Shown here: positions 10,513 to 19,398 of the stretch, piece after piece
How positions within the stretch are numbered: the stretch's first letter is position 1
How the letters are laid out: each line of letters begins with the position of its first letter
Assembly (NCBI GenBank): GCA_002435865.1
Contig: DIWV01000006.1
Location: forward strand, 1-64,000
Source: Cloacimonetes bacterium UBA6097
Lineage (GTDB): Bacteria > Cloacimonadota > Cloacimonadia > Cloacimonadales > Cloacimonadaceae
DNA: 64,000 bases
Direction: 5' to 3'
The notes under the pieces: generated by a model
Database searches by the model: none
The model's input: the letters and a program-made list of their open reading frames with translations, nothing else
What the model was told of the DNA's origin: nothing
Translations under genes and position numbers: made by a program

Positions 10513-11622
10513 ATGAAGAGAATTTATTTGTTAGTAGTCCTATTGTTCATTTTTATCCTATCCCTTAATGCAGCCAGTCTGGAAGAAACCCTGAATGCTC
10601 TTTCGGGTGACGCAGCACGTAACTATGTAAAACCAATGGTAACATCCTTTGGTTCTGATATGAATAGCGGCTGGTTTCATAAAGTTCCTGCTGCAAAAGT
10701 ATTTGGTTGGGACCTTGAATTTGGTTTTGTCTTTATGGGTACCATGTTTGCTGATAAAGATAAGGATTTTAGTGTAACGGGAAAATTCAGGTTTACCAAA
10801 GAGCAAGCTGAAGAAATGGTGGAAAATTCTGATCTGGATATTCCCCCAGGTGCTGTTTATGATGCATTAATCGAACAGATTATATCCCGGGATTTCAATG
10901 TTGAAATTGCCGGACCGACTATTACCGGACCTGCTTATGATGATATGGATACACCAGATACTGATGATGACTTAAACTATATATATGTTTATTTTCCGGA
11001 GACAGATTTTACTGTAGATAATGAAACTTATACTGTCCCTTATAGCAAAACAGTTATACCTTTTGGCGGTTTGCTGGAAGATTTATCCTTTATGCCTTTG
11101 ACTGCTCCGCAGTTGTCTCTCGGAACGATTTATGGAACACAACTATCATTCAGATTCCTGCCTGAAGTAGAAATGACACCTGAAATAGGTAATCTATCTT
11201 ATTCCGGATTTGGCATCCAACACAATCCCCAAGCATGGCTTCCTGTTGAAATTCCGGTAGATCTTGCACTGGCGTTTTTTACCCAGAGCATGGACATTGG
11301 CTCAGTTGCAGAAGCCAGTGCCAGCACTTACGGTATTAATGTTGCCAAGACATTTGGAGCGAAACTTTTAAGTGTAACTCCTTATCTTGGTCTTTCCGGT
11401 GAGTCTTCCAAGATGAAATTCCATTATGATTATCAGACCGGTTCTACAAGTCCGGGAGTTCCGGAAACAATCAAAATCAACTTTGAAGTTGAAGGTAAGA
11501 ATACAAGCAGAGTAACAACCGGACTCAGTTTCAGGCTGGCGATTGTTAATCTTAATTTTGATTATAACATTGCCAAATATCCCTCTGCCTCAATGGGGAT
11601 GATGTTAAATTTCAGCTGGTAA
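10513..11622 (+). CDS. outer-membrane protein resembling DUF6588
   Basis: A 369-residue protein with an N-terminal signal peptide and alternating, aromatic-ended beta strands finishing in a C-terminal aromatic (MMLNFSW), as in outer-membrane barrels. The ATG at 10513 is preferred because GGAGGA lies 7 bases upstream; the frame is open further 5' only through that Shine-Dalgarno. An acidic stretch near residue 145 (DDMDTPDTDDD) may be a surface loop. It stands alone between two terminators. The DUF6588 match is by general resemblance (signal peptide, long N-terminal helical part, barrel) and function is unknown. Confidence 0.7.
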   Translation: MKRIYLLVVLLFIFILSLNAASLEETLNALSGDAARNYVKPMVTSFGSDMNSGWFHKVPAAKVFGWDLEFGFVFMGTMFADKDKDFSVTGKFRFTKEQAEEMVENSDLDIPPGAVYDALIEQIISRDFNVEIAGPTITGPAYDDMDTPDTDDDLNYIYVYFPETDFTVDNETYTVPYSKTVIPFGGLLEDLSFMPLTAPQLSLGTIYGTQLSFRFLPEVEMTPEIGNLSYSGFGIQHNPQAWLPVEIPVDLALAFFTQSMDIGSVAEASASTYGINVAKTFGAKLLSVTPYLGLSGESSKMKFHYDYQTGSTSPGVPETIKINFEVEGKNTSRVTTGLSFRLAIVNLNFDYNIAKYPSASMGMMLNFSW

Positions 11623-11650
11623 ATGAAACATAGGTAAATATAAAGGATTA

Positions 11651-11675
11651 AACCCGCCTAACAGCGGGTTTTTTA
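11651..11675 (+). terminator. Rho-independent terminator
   Basis: AACCCGC pairs with GCGGGTT around CTAACA and is followed by a T run, 28 bases after the outer-membrane protein gene. Confidence 0.85.
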
Positions 11676-11735
11676 TTGATATAGATAAGAGCAAAAACAC
11701 AAAAATTCTTATAGCTAAACTGAAGAGGTAGATTT

Positions 11736-12419
11736 GTGCTGAGGTTAACAAAAACAGAGATGTTTATACGTTACATCTTTATTGCTTTGAGTATTGTTGC
11801 CATTGTTGATAATTTTATCCATCAGGATATGGTTACACTGGCTTCAGCAGGATTAACCCTGCTGTTTTTACTGCTTCCGCCGATAGTGGAGAAACTAATC
11901 AAAATTACCATCCCGGTTTCTTTTCGCCTGATTTATTTAGGTTTTATCATTTCTTCCATGTACTTAGGCGAAATCAACAGTTTCTTTTACAGGATTCCCT
12001 TTTGGGATATCATCCTGCACACAGCTTCAGCTATGATGCTGGCATATCTTACGTTGCTATTTATGTATATAATCAACCGTGATGAAGACATAGACCAAAA
12101 ACTAAGCCCCTTCTTTGCAGCAATGTTTGTTTTTTGTGTTCCTGTTGCTATGGGAGCTATCTGGGAGCTGTTTGAATTTGCAGTAGACAAAGTCTTTGGA
12201 GTCAATATGATTAAGGCTATTGATCCCAATGATATTACGAGGTTTTATGATTATGAGAGAGGTTTTTTCAACAGCCTGCACGATATGGTAATGGATATCT
12301 CCGGCGCATTTGTAATAGCGCTGAGTGCGTTTATACATCTTAATAGCAAGGGGAAATACATTCCGGCTTTCAGGATTCTGATTAAGCAATTCATCAAAGA
12401 AAATCCATCTTTGTTCTAA
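11736..12419 (+). CDS. YjdF-like (DUF2238-type) integral membrane protein
   Basis: A 227-residue protein starting at GTG, with about six hydrophobic segments. The signature stretch WDIILHTASAMMLA followed by GAIWELFEFAVDKVFG and, later, NSLHDMVMDISGAFV is the charge-in-membrane pattern of YjdF/DUF2238 proteins, whose function is unknown. Key residues are the buried His and Asp/Glu in HTxSA, WELFEFxxD and DxxxDxxGA. Shine-Dalgarno-like AGAGG lies 7 bases before the GTG. It has no operon partners and is followed by the long palindrome at 12475. Confidence 0.75.
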   Translation: MLRLTKTEMFIRYIFIALSIVAIVDNFIHQDMVTLASAGLTLLFLLLPPIVEKLIKITIPVSFRLIYLGFIISSMYLGEINSFFYRIPFWDIILHTASAMMLAYLTLLFMYIINRDEDIDQKLSPFFAAMFVFCVPVAMGAIWELFEFAVDKVFGVNMIKAIDPNDITRFYDYERGFFNSLHDMVMDISGAFVIALSAFIHLNSKGKYIPAFRILIKQFIKENPSLF

Positions 12420-12474
12420 TTATCCCATTCCCATTTTTCTTGATATATCAGGCATTCCTTTTACAAATCTTATA

Positions 12475-12567
12475 AGCATTACGCTATCATTACGCTATCA
12501 TTACGCTATCATTGCGCTATAATAGCGCAATGATAGCGTAATGATAGCGTAATGATAGCGTAATGCT
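12475..12567. repeat. perfect 93-bp palindrome made of 11-nt units (family A)
   Basis: Two 46-bp arms are perfect complements around one central base (12521). Each arm is AGC plus ATTACGCTATC three times plus one ATTGCGCTAT unit. The same unit forms the element at 42205-42292. No T tract follows. It lies 56 bases after the YjdF-like gene and upstream of the gene at 12723. Confidence 0.97.
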
Positions 12568-12631
12568 CTTGACAAATAATTGGGGTACGGGTATCATGCA
12601 ACAGTGATTAAAATATCGCTTAGAACAAGCG

Positions 12632-12660
12632 TCATCCCTGCGCAGGCAGTGATCCAGCCT
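12632..12660. repeat. short REP-like GTCATCCCTGCGCAGG segment
   Basis: This segment (GTCATCCCTGCGCAGG, then CAGTGATCCAG) resembles the widespread intergenic REP-type sequence family GTCATTCCNGCG...GGAATCC. Only one copy is visible here, and it is imperfect. Confidence 0.35.
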
Positions 12661-12722
12661 GTTTTGTTATTTTGAAATAAAAGGTTAAAACATTACTGAT
12701 ATTACTTTCAGAGGAGGATAAG

Positions 12723-13172
12723 ATGAAAGTTAAATACCGTAATCAAGTGCACGGTCTTACAGGCAACAATGATGGATTGATTTATTACATCGACAGGAAA
12801 AGCGGAGTTACGCTTGCCAGGAAGAAATTCACATTAAAGAATCATCCTGAACATCCGGGTTTTCGTAATGTCCAGAAACAGATATATGCAGTCCAGCCGT
12901 CAAGGGAGTATATATATAATCTAACGGATTATATATATGATTACAATTATCTGCCTGGCAATGAATTAAAGCATCTCCGTACATGGACAAATCTCTATAA
13001 TAAGCTGATGTTTGCCATGCTACAGGCAATGCCCGAGACAGTTGACCTCAAAACCATAACCAGGGAACAGATTTATTCGCAAAACCTGCCCTGTAAGACA
13101 CTCAGGGATGCAATAGATGCGGGGCTGCTGCCCAAAGTGGATGGCTACGAACGCTGGGATAAACCTATTTGA
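12723..13172 (+). CDS. unknown 149-residue basic protein
   Basis: It starts at ATG behind a strong AGAGGAGGATAAG ribosome-binding site. No signal peptide or membrane segment is seen. The sequence is rich in Tyr, Lys and Arg, with a tyrosine-rich middle (YIYNLTDYIYDYNY) that has an odd codon texture: ATATATATAAT occurs on both strands and makes the local DNA partly palindromic (near 12908-12940). I do not recognise a family. A short cytosolic protein in a patch with a giant palindrome and a REP-like fragment could be lineage-specific. It converges on the 904-residue gene with 8 bases between stops. Confidence 0.7.
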   Translation: MKVKYRNQVHGLTGNNDGLIYYIDRKSGVTLARKKFTLKNHPEHPGFRNVQKQIYAVQPSREYIYNLTDYIYDYNYLPGNELKHLRTWTNLYNKLMFAMLQAMPETVDLKTITREQIYSQNLPCKTLRDAIDAGLLPKVDGYERWDKPI

Positions 13173-13180
13173 TTGTAAAG

Positions 13181-15895
13181 TTATCTAACTTTGACCCTGT
13201 GTACTTTTACAGGCAATTCCTGCTCTTTGCCGGCCGGCTCATTATAGTAGGTAGAGTCTTTTCTTTTTTTGTACATTTTTCCTGTATCAGCATCAATTGC
13301 TGCAAAGTCCATTTCAGCTAGATAGTGGTATGTGTCAGGATTTGTATTAGCATAGTCTTTATGTTTGGCAGCCACAAACAGGACATGGTTGATAAAGCTC
13401 ATGGTCTTGTAGTGCCAGGTGTTGTCCATATTCATAAATTCATCGAATACATGGAAAAAGACAACTTCAAATTTGTCATTAAAGATTGTCAGGTCTGCCT
13501 CTTTCCGCGGCTCAGGATTGGCATGTTCCTTATAATCGTAGGGCTTGCTCAGGATGACGAAATATTTGCTGTCATTACTTATGGCAACTTCTGCATTTTG
13601 CATGCTGCCTTCTTTGCGCAAGACTATTTTACCGTCCTTGTCCATAATAACAATGCCGCTTACAGGTGCTTTGTAATATTTCCAGACTTTACGCATAAAA
13701 ATCAGGTGTCCTGTGGGAGTAATTTCGTCGATAACATAATCGGGACCTGCTTTGGGGTATTGGCGGACAAATTCACCCTGATTATTGTAATAATCCCACA
13801 TTTCCCCATTTTTAACAAAGCAGGTCTGGCTGGCTGCCGGAATTATATAATCCCAACCCTGTTTACCTGTTACCGTCATTTCTTTTACTGTTAATCCTGC
13901 ATTCCGGAAACTCAATACTTTTTTTATGGCGGCATGGAGAGATTCTGCGGGCAATGTCTTTATCCATATTCTGTTTCCATCAATATATCCATTATCAAAC
14001 CTGGCAGTATTAAGGTCAAACTTTAAAGAATCAAGAATACTGATAAATTTGGGTGGTTCCAGATATGACTCCGCTACTGAAGAATACTTCCTGACTTTGA
14101 GCTTGGGAGGTTCTTTCTGTTCGGGAAAAACACTTATTCCCGGTACTGTATAATCACGCTGCAAAGCCTGCCCTGTTTCAATATCCACTGCTATGATGTT
14201 AATATTCTTTAATTCATAGCGCGGATACTTCCCTTTGATAATATCTATTCCCCTGCAGTCCGAAATGATTATGATATGCTTGTAAAATGCCATGGGAACA
14301 CCCGGTCTGAATGCTTTAAAATTAAGAAAACTGGGGAAATAATGTTCATAACGAGTTTGCTGCTTATCATCATAAACTGTAAGCTGTGCAGCATGTTTAT
14401 AAGAATAGGGCGGAGTGTCTTCTATACCTGTTTGTTTTATCAGGAAAGCATAATATTTGCCGTCATCACTATAGCACGCCGTAATATACTCATCTATGCC
14501 ATCATGTTGATAGACAATCTTGTCCTGAGGATTTACGATGATTGTTCCAAGGATTGTATTTATACGCTCATCCCTTTTTCGGAAAGTAACAAATCCGCTA
14601 TTGGATATGTCTTCCGGACGGTATCCGCTGCCAATGTCATTATAGCTGTGAAGGTAATCTCCGTATATGTTATACCAATTCCATTTGCCATTGATTTTAA
14701 CAAGAGCATTTTGTCCATTTACTGAAAGGGCAATTCCTTCCACATTCAGGCTGTCCAGTTTGATTTCATTCATTAAGCGGTTATGAATATAAAAACCCAG
14801 GTTTCCCTTGTATGTTCCAGCGTGGAGACTAAACCTGACTTCTTTATCATAATCCTTGTTGGCATAATCGGTTTCTTTTATTGATATGGGCAGATAATTT
14901 ATTTCTTCACTGAAAGTCGGCTCAGTTAAAATAGCTTCAACTGTAGACAGTTTCAGGGGTTCTTGTTCTGCAGGATAATAGTGTTCTTTGATAAAAGAAA
15001 TATTGGGACTACTCAGTTTCCTCTGGTACATCTGCTTACTTACAGGGTCCACAGCAGCAATCAGCATACATTCCTGATTATCTGCATCTTTAGTATGCAT
15101 ATTTTTAGGATAAGACTGCCTGTCTGCCAAAAGCAGTATGTCACCGACAAAGACCATAGTGATAACTTCGTTTTGAGTCCGCTGGTTAACATAAGAATCA
15201 AATTGGTATTGATAAACCTGCTGAAAATCTCTATTGTAAATAGTCAGCATTGATTCCGGATATTGACTGAACATGTTTTTGTCATTACCCTTTTCTAATA
15301 TTGCAGTGAATCTGTAATCCGGACTGTAAGCTATTTCGATTTCCTCAAGAGGCCTTTGCTTTTTTAAGATGATTTTATTATCCTTATTAACAATAATCAC
15401 ACCATCTATGTTGCCAAACCAGAAATCGCCCCGGTTTGTTATCTTATAGAATAATACCTTGCCATCATCAAAAATATCCTGGATATCCCAATTTCGACCC
15501 ATATCATCATAGCTGCGGACGTAGTTGCCCTCAACATCGTATAAATCCCATTTATTACGGTTTTTGACCAGACAGAATTGCCTGTTTTTTGACAGCTTGA
15601 TTTCATCCCTAAACTTGTTGGCAAATGAGATAGAGTTAACAAGAGAATCTGCTTCCCAAAAGCTCAGATTTAATTCGCCAAAATAGTCCCCGGGATATTT
15701 ACCGACAAGACTGTATTTAATCTGAGCAGGGGGATTAATAATCCTGTGATCTCCAAAGTTATGATAATTGAATTTAAGTGAATCAAGCAATGTAGTAAAT
15801 CTTGGTTCTTTCAGCATATCCTCTGCTGCAGAAGAAAACAGATTAATGCTCCAAATGGCAAGACATAAGATGATTATAAGCTTTAACTGCTTCAA
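13181..15895 (-). CDS. secreted protein of three ~290-residue repeats
   Basis: A 904-residue protein with a signal peptide (about 1-23). Three homologous units begin near residues 25, 322 and 608. Repeats 1 and 3 open with an xEPxFxxxLDSLKF motif, and every repeat has a KWxxYxxxGxYxxxY-like stretch, a V-I-I-V/M-N/D-KD-x-K-I-V/I-L segment and a stretch resembling DxKYFxILxKxxD. The pattern looks like blade-type beta-propeller repeats of a six-bladed or WD40-like kind. Function is unknown and no enzyme motif is seen. No genes are co-directional on either side. The start is the first ATG, giving a textbook signal peptide (MKQLKLIIILCLAIWSINLF). Confidence 0.8.
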   Translation of the reverse strand: MKQLKLIIILCLAIWSINLFSSAAEDMLKEPRFTTLLDSLKFNYHNFGDHRIINPPAQIKYSLVGKYPGDYFGELNLSFWEADSLVNSISFANKFRDEIKLSKNRQFCLVKNRNKWDLYDVEGNYVRSYDDMGRNWDIQDIFDDGKVLFYKITNRGDFWFGNIDGVIIVNKDNKIILKKQRPLEEIEIAYSPDYRFTAILEKGNDKNMFSQYPESMLTIYNRDFQQVYQYQFDSYVNQRTQNEVITMVFVGDILLLADRQSYPKNMHTKDADNQECMLIAAVDPVSKQMYQRKLSSPNISFIKEHYYPAEQEPLKLSTVEAILTEPTFSEEINYLPISIKETDYANKDYDKEVRFSLHAGTYKGNLGFYIHNRLMNEIKLDSLNVEGIALSVNGQNALVKINGKWNWYNIYGDYLHSYNDIGSGYRPEDISNSGFVTFRKRDERINTILGTIIVNPQDKIVYQHDGIDEYITACYSDDGKYYAFLIKQTGIEDTPPYSYKHAAQLTVYDDKQQTRYEHYFPSFLNFKAFRPGVPMAFYKHIIIISDCRGIDIIKGKYPRYELKNINIIAVDIETGQALQRDYTVPGISVFPEQKEPPKLKVRKYSSVAESYLEPPKFISILDSLKFDLNTARFDNGYIDGNRIWIKTLPAESLHAAIKKVLSFRNAGLTVKEMTVTGKQGWDYIIPAASQTCFVKNGEMWDYYNNQGEFVRQYPKAGPDYVIDEITPTGHLIFMRKVWKYYKAPVSGIVIMDKDGKIVLRKEGSMQNAEVAISNDSKYFVILSKPYDYKEHANPEPRKEADLTIFNDKFEVVFFHVFDEFMNMDNTWHYKTMSFINHVLFVAAKHKDYANTNPDTYHYLAEMDFAAIDADTGKMYKKRKDSTYYNEPAGKEQELPVKVHRVKVR

Positions 15896-16097
15896 AATAC
15901 CGCCTTTATAATTTAGCTAAACAGGTATATCGGTCCGTTTATCAAACACACTAAGGCATGAAAAAATAATATTATGTTAAATCATTTACAGATTACATTA
16001 TGTTTTGAACTGAAGTAATGTCAATAGTTATTATAGCCCTGATTCATGATTTGCGAAAACAATTGACATCCAGATTAAATCTGACTGATTGGCTATT

Positions 16098-17045
16098 ATG
16101 GCAGAAATATTAATACATGAAATTGATAATCAATACCTTAGTAAAGTATCTGAGGAAAGCGGATTACTATCGTTTTTCTCGGGCAGGACGCTGCTGTATG
16201 TAACTGAAGCTATAAATCTGAAGCATAAGCTCAAAGCTCTATGGCTGATAAAAGATGAAGATTTGACGGTAGGAGAGCTATTTAACAATAGCAATAAACT
16301 GGAAATCAAAGAGACAAAAAGTGCCTTGAGCGCTTTATTACAGGTTAAGACGATTTTGGAAAAGGAGAAACCGGAATATTATCGAAGCCTTAACTTCTGG
16401 AAAGATTACGTCTATCTGGCGATTAATCCTGCGGAGTTCCCCTTTGTAAAAATATCAGAATACACAGAAGAAGAGTGGTTTTACATCGGTCCTTTCCGGA
16501 GCAGGTTCTTTCTGGTTGATATAATGGAATTGATGAGTAAGCTGCTCAAGATACCTTTCTGTGAAACACAGACCAGTCCATGTGAGAAAATGGATGATGG
16601 CAGATGCCGGGGGTGGTGCCTGCTCATTAAATCTGAACTGGATAAGGAAGCAGAAGAAAATTCCGGGCAAACTCAGCTGCAAAAGCTTGATGCCTTACTG
16701 AAAGAAGCATTTGTCCATCCTGATAACGGACTTCTGGAACTGGTGCAGAATGAAAAAGAAAAATATGATCGAGACCTTGAGTTTAGTAAAGCTGAATTGC
16801 TAAAGCCGGAGATTGAACTTTTAAAACGATATAAAGACTGGTTAATATTCCTTTACAAAATCAAGAATTTAAATTATGTGACAGATACAATCAGTGTAAA
16901 AAATGGTCAGATAGTACGGTATAAAGATGATGGGAAAGAACACCTCTGCCCGTACATAAAAATAGATTACCGTCCCAATGAACTTCTGGCTGTAAACAAA
17001 AACCTGGTTGATGAAGCCCGAATACTATATCAGGAGAGAGTATAA
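16098..17045 (+). CDS. degenerate UvrC-like GIY-YIG protein
   Basis: A 315-residue protein from the ATG at 16098 (a TTG at 16089 is possible; no clear Shine-Dalgarno). It aligns by eye with the N-terminal half of UvrC. YVTEAINLKHKLKAL mirrors YVGKAKNLRKRL, ALLQVKTILEKEKPEYY mirrors the conserved ALLLENxLIKKxxPxYN, and YIGPFRSRFFLVDIMELMSK followed by CETQTSPCEKMDDGRCRGWC mirrors GPYPSxxAVRExLDLL plus the cysteine-rich link. GIY reads GLL, YIG reads YVT, and the catalytic Glu column is Val, so nuclease activity is probably lost. It heads a tight operon and overlaps purC by one base (TAATG). The role may be structural or a DNA-binding remnant; this is an inference from motif order. Confidence 0.6.
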   Translation: MAEILIHEIDNQYLSKVSEESGLLSFFSGRTLLYVTEAINLKHKLKALWLIKDEDLTVGELFNNSNKLEIKETKSALSALLQVKTILEKEKPEYYRSLNFWKDYVYLAINPAEFPFVKISEYTEEEWFYIGPFRSRFFLVDIMELMSKLLKIPFCETQTSPCEKMDDGRCRGWCLLIKSELDKEAEENSGQTQLQKLDALLKEAFVHPDNGLLELVQNEKEKYDRDLEFSKAELLKPEIELLKRYKDWLIFLYKIKNLNYVTDTISVKNGQIVRYKDDGKEHLCPYIKIDYRPNELLAVNKNLVDEARILYQERV

Positions 17046-17935
17046 TGTTTGAAAAATTAAGCGGTTTAGATATTGTAAAACATTCATGGCAGGGTAAAGT
17101 CAGAGACATCTATGATTTAGGTGATAAACTTCTGATTGTAACCTCAGACCGTGTTTCTGCCTTTGACGTTGTTTTCCCGAACCTGATACCGGATAAGGGC
17201 AAAATCCTGAATGGTATTTCTGTATATTTCTTTCAGAACACAAAGCATATTATTGACAACCATTTTATAACAGATAAGACTGAAGAATATCCCAAGCCTT
17301 TGCAGGAATTCAAAGATATACTCGCGGGCAGAAGCATGCTGGTAAAAAAGACGAGGGTAATTCCTTTTGAATGCATAGTGCGGGGATATATCACAGGATC
17401 AGCCTGGAGTGAATATAGCAAGACAGGGACAATCGGGAATATGATGATGCCTGATGAACTGAGGGAAAGCCAGAAATTTCGTAATCCTTTATTCACTCCT
17501 TCAACCAAAGCAGAAACAGGGCATGATGAAAACATCAGTTATAGAGACATGCTTAACCGTATGGATAAAAAAATTGCTGAAAACCTGAAAAATAAGTCCG
17601 TGGAATTATATTTATATGCACATGACAGACTGTTAAAAGACAACATTATAACTGCCGATACAAAGTTCGAATACGGCACAATCGGCTCTGATATTCTTTT
17701 AATAGATGAAGTTCTGACTCCTGATTCATCCAGATTCTGGGACATGGACAGTTATGAAATAGGGAAAACTCCACTTAGTTACGACAAACAGTTTATCAGG
17801 GATTTTGTATCTGATAGCGTATGGGATAAAAAGCCTCCTGCTCCAGTACTGCCTGATGATGTTGTATCAAAAACCAGGGATAAGTATATACAGATTTATA
17901 AAATAATTACAGGAGATACCGACAGACAATGGTAA
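17045..17935 (+). CDS. purC: phosphoribosylaminoimidazole-succinocarboxamide synthase
   Basis: This enzyme joins CAIR and aspartate with ATP to give SAICAR in purine synthesis (cytosol). The 296 residues carry the family landmarks in order: GKVRDIY (about 17), DRVSAFDVV, VRGYITGSAWSEY, DTKFEYG and LIDEVLTPDSSRFW. Length matches the longer PurC class. The ATG shares its A with the upstream stop codon, and the end overlaps the receiver-domain gene (ATG at 17929), so translation is probably coupled. No other purine genes are near. Confidence 0.97.
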   Translation: MFEKLSGLDIVKHSWQGKVRDIYDLGDKLLIVTSDRVSAFDVVFPNLIPDKGKILNGISVYFFQNTKHIIDNHFITDKTEEYPKPLQEFKDILAGRSMLVKKTRVIPFECIVRGYITGSAWSEYSKTGTIGNMMMPDELRESQKFRNPLFTPSTKAETGHDENISYRDMLNRMDKKIAENLKNKSVELYLYAHDRLLKDNIITADTKFEYGTIGSDILLIDEVLTPDSSRFWDMDSYEIGKTPLSYDKQFIRDFVSDSVWDKKPPAPVLPDDVVSKTRDKYIQIYKIITGDTDRQW

Positions 17936-18300
17936 AAATCATTTGCATAGTTGACGATGAAGAAGATTTAATAGAAAATCTATCTATAGATATGAAAGAA
18001 CTGCGCCCGGATTGGGTGGTTAAGACTTTTCAATCAGGACTTGATGCCCTCAAGGAAATAATGCAGGGTCAGGTAAGTCTGGTTGTTACTGATATAGCAA
18101 TGCCGGACATGGATGGTTACGAACTGTTCGGACGTATAAAAGATTATGATGAAAGGCTGCCTGTAATAATGATGACAGGCTTTGGATATGATCCTAATCA
18201 TGTCTTGGTCCGCTCTAAACAGGACGGATTACAGGACATTCTCTATAAACCATTTGAAACCAATAAACTGGTTGAATTAATCGAATCACGATTAACTTAA
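17929..18300 (+). CDS. stand-alone response-regulator receiver domain
   Basis: The 123 residues are a single CheY-like domain. The acidic pocket is DDEED at 9-13, the phosphoacceptor is Asp55 in VVTDIAMPDMDGYE, Thr83 lies in MMTG and the conserved Lys in LYKPF. No output domain is attached. The start overlaps the end of purC by 7 bases, and lpxK begins 3 bases after its stop. No sensor kinase lies in the window, so the partner is unknown. Its place in a purC-lpxK operon is unusual and may be only transcriptional economy. Confidence 0.93.
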   Translation: MVKIICIVDDEEDLIENLSIDMKELRPDWVVKTFQSGLDALKEIMQGQVSLVVTDIAMPDMDGYELFGRIKDYDERLPVIMMTGFGYDPNHVLVRSKQDGLQDILYKPFETNKLVELIESRLT

Positions 18301-18303
18301 TAT

Positions 18304-19398
18304 ATGGCTTGTAGAAGTTGTATCGAAAAACACTTTACACACCGCTCCATAATTAATTACCTTCTTTATCCATTTTCACTTATATTCAGCCTGATACTGA
18401 TATTAAGACGTTCATTATACAAACATATTCTTCCAAGGTATAAAGCTCCTGTATTTATCATCAGCATAGGAAATATGATAGTGGGAGGTTCCGGAAAGAC
18501 TCCCTTTACTATTTATCTGGCAGATTTACTTAATCGTAATGGAATCAGGACAGCAGTCTCGCATCGGGGTTATAAAAGTAAACTGGAAAATACAGTAACA
18601 ATTGTTTCAAATTGGAATGAGCTATTACCCGTTTCTGATGATGCCGGAGATGAAGCCTGGCTGATTGCAAAGAGATTAACAGGTATTCCTGTAGTTGTGG
18701 GGAAGAACCGCAAACAGGCTATCAGTCTTCTGTGTAATACTTTTCCTGGTTTGGATTGTATTATCCTGGATGATTCCTTTCAACATCTGAAAGTAATTCA
18801 TAATCTGGATGTCATTATCATCAGTGAGTGGCTAAAGTTTGGCAATGGTTTTGTGTTGCCCGCCGGAATGTTACGGGAGCCGATGTCGGCAATATCAGAT
18901 TCAGATATCCTGATTCTGAACAGGATTGGTGGCGATGGAATAATTAATCCGGATTTATCACAGCAGTTATACTCCACAGGTAAAGAAATGTTCAGCGGCA
19001 GATATATTTCAACGGGAGTATATGACTTTTATGGTAAAGAGATTAATATCGACGAGATCTCAGGTGATACAGCTTTGCTTCTGGCCGGAGTTGGTAATCC
19101 TTCAGGTTTTGACCTCAGTGTAAAAGCTCTGAATATCCATAACCTTGGCGGAATTATTCTTAATGACCATTTTGATTATTCAGACACAAAAGCACGAAAA
19201 TCAATCCTGGAATCAGACCAAGCCAAAACTGCAAAATGGATAATAACTACAGAAAAAGATTATGCCAAGCTCAGGCACTATCAGGAGTTTTCAGAGAAGC
19301 TGTTAGTTCTAAGAATCAACTTTATGCTTGATAATGGTGAAGAAAAACTGATTGCATACGTAAATAATAAGTTAAAAGGGGCAGAAATCCCGGTCTGA
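18304..19398 (+). CDS. lpxK: tetraacyldisaccharide 4'-kinase
   Basis: LpxK phosphorylates the 4' position of the lipid A disaccharide precursor at the inner membrane, which implies a lipid A-bearing outer membrane. The 364 residues show an N-terminal membrane helix (about 17-35), a Walker A-type loop GNMIVGGSGKTP (about 56-67), an SHRGYKS segment, GDEAWLIA, the LDDSFQH motif holding the catalytic acidic residues, and PAGMLREP. It overlaps the following transporter gene by one base at TGATGG. Confidence 0.95.
   Translation: MACRSCIEKHFTHRSIINYLLYPFSLIFSLILILRRSLYKHILPRYKAPVFIISIGNMIVGGSGKTPFTIYLADLLNRNGIRTAVSHRGYKSKLENTVTIVSNWNELLPVSDDAGDEAWLIAKRLTGIPVVVGKNRKQAISLLCNTFPGLDCIILDDSFQHLKVIHNLDVIIISEWLKFGNGFVLPAGMLREPMSAISDSDILILNRIGGDGIINPDLSQQLYSTGKEMFSGRYISTGVYDFYGKEINIDEISGDTALLLAGVGNPSGFDLSVKALNIHNLGGIILNDHFDYSDTKARKSILESDQAKTAKWIITTEKDYAKLRHYQEFSEKLLVLRINFMLDNGEEKLIAYVNNKLKGAEIPV

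Noticed and set aside
12475..12567. CRISPR array
   Set aside because: The 11-nt repeats are contiguous, with no spacers, and are mirrored about a centre.
16065..16090. Palindrome CAGATTAAATCTG as operator upstream of the UvrC-like gene
   Set aside because: Only 13 bases long and single copy; chance cannot be excluded.
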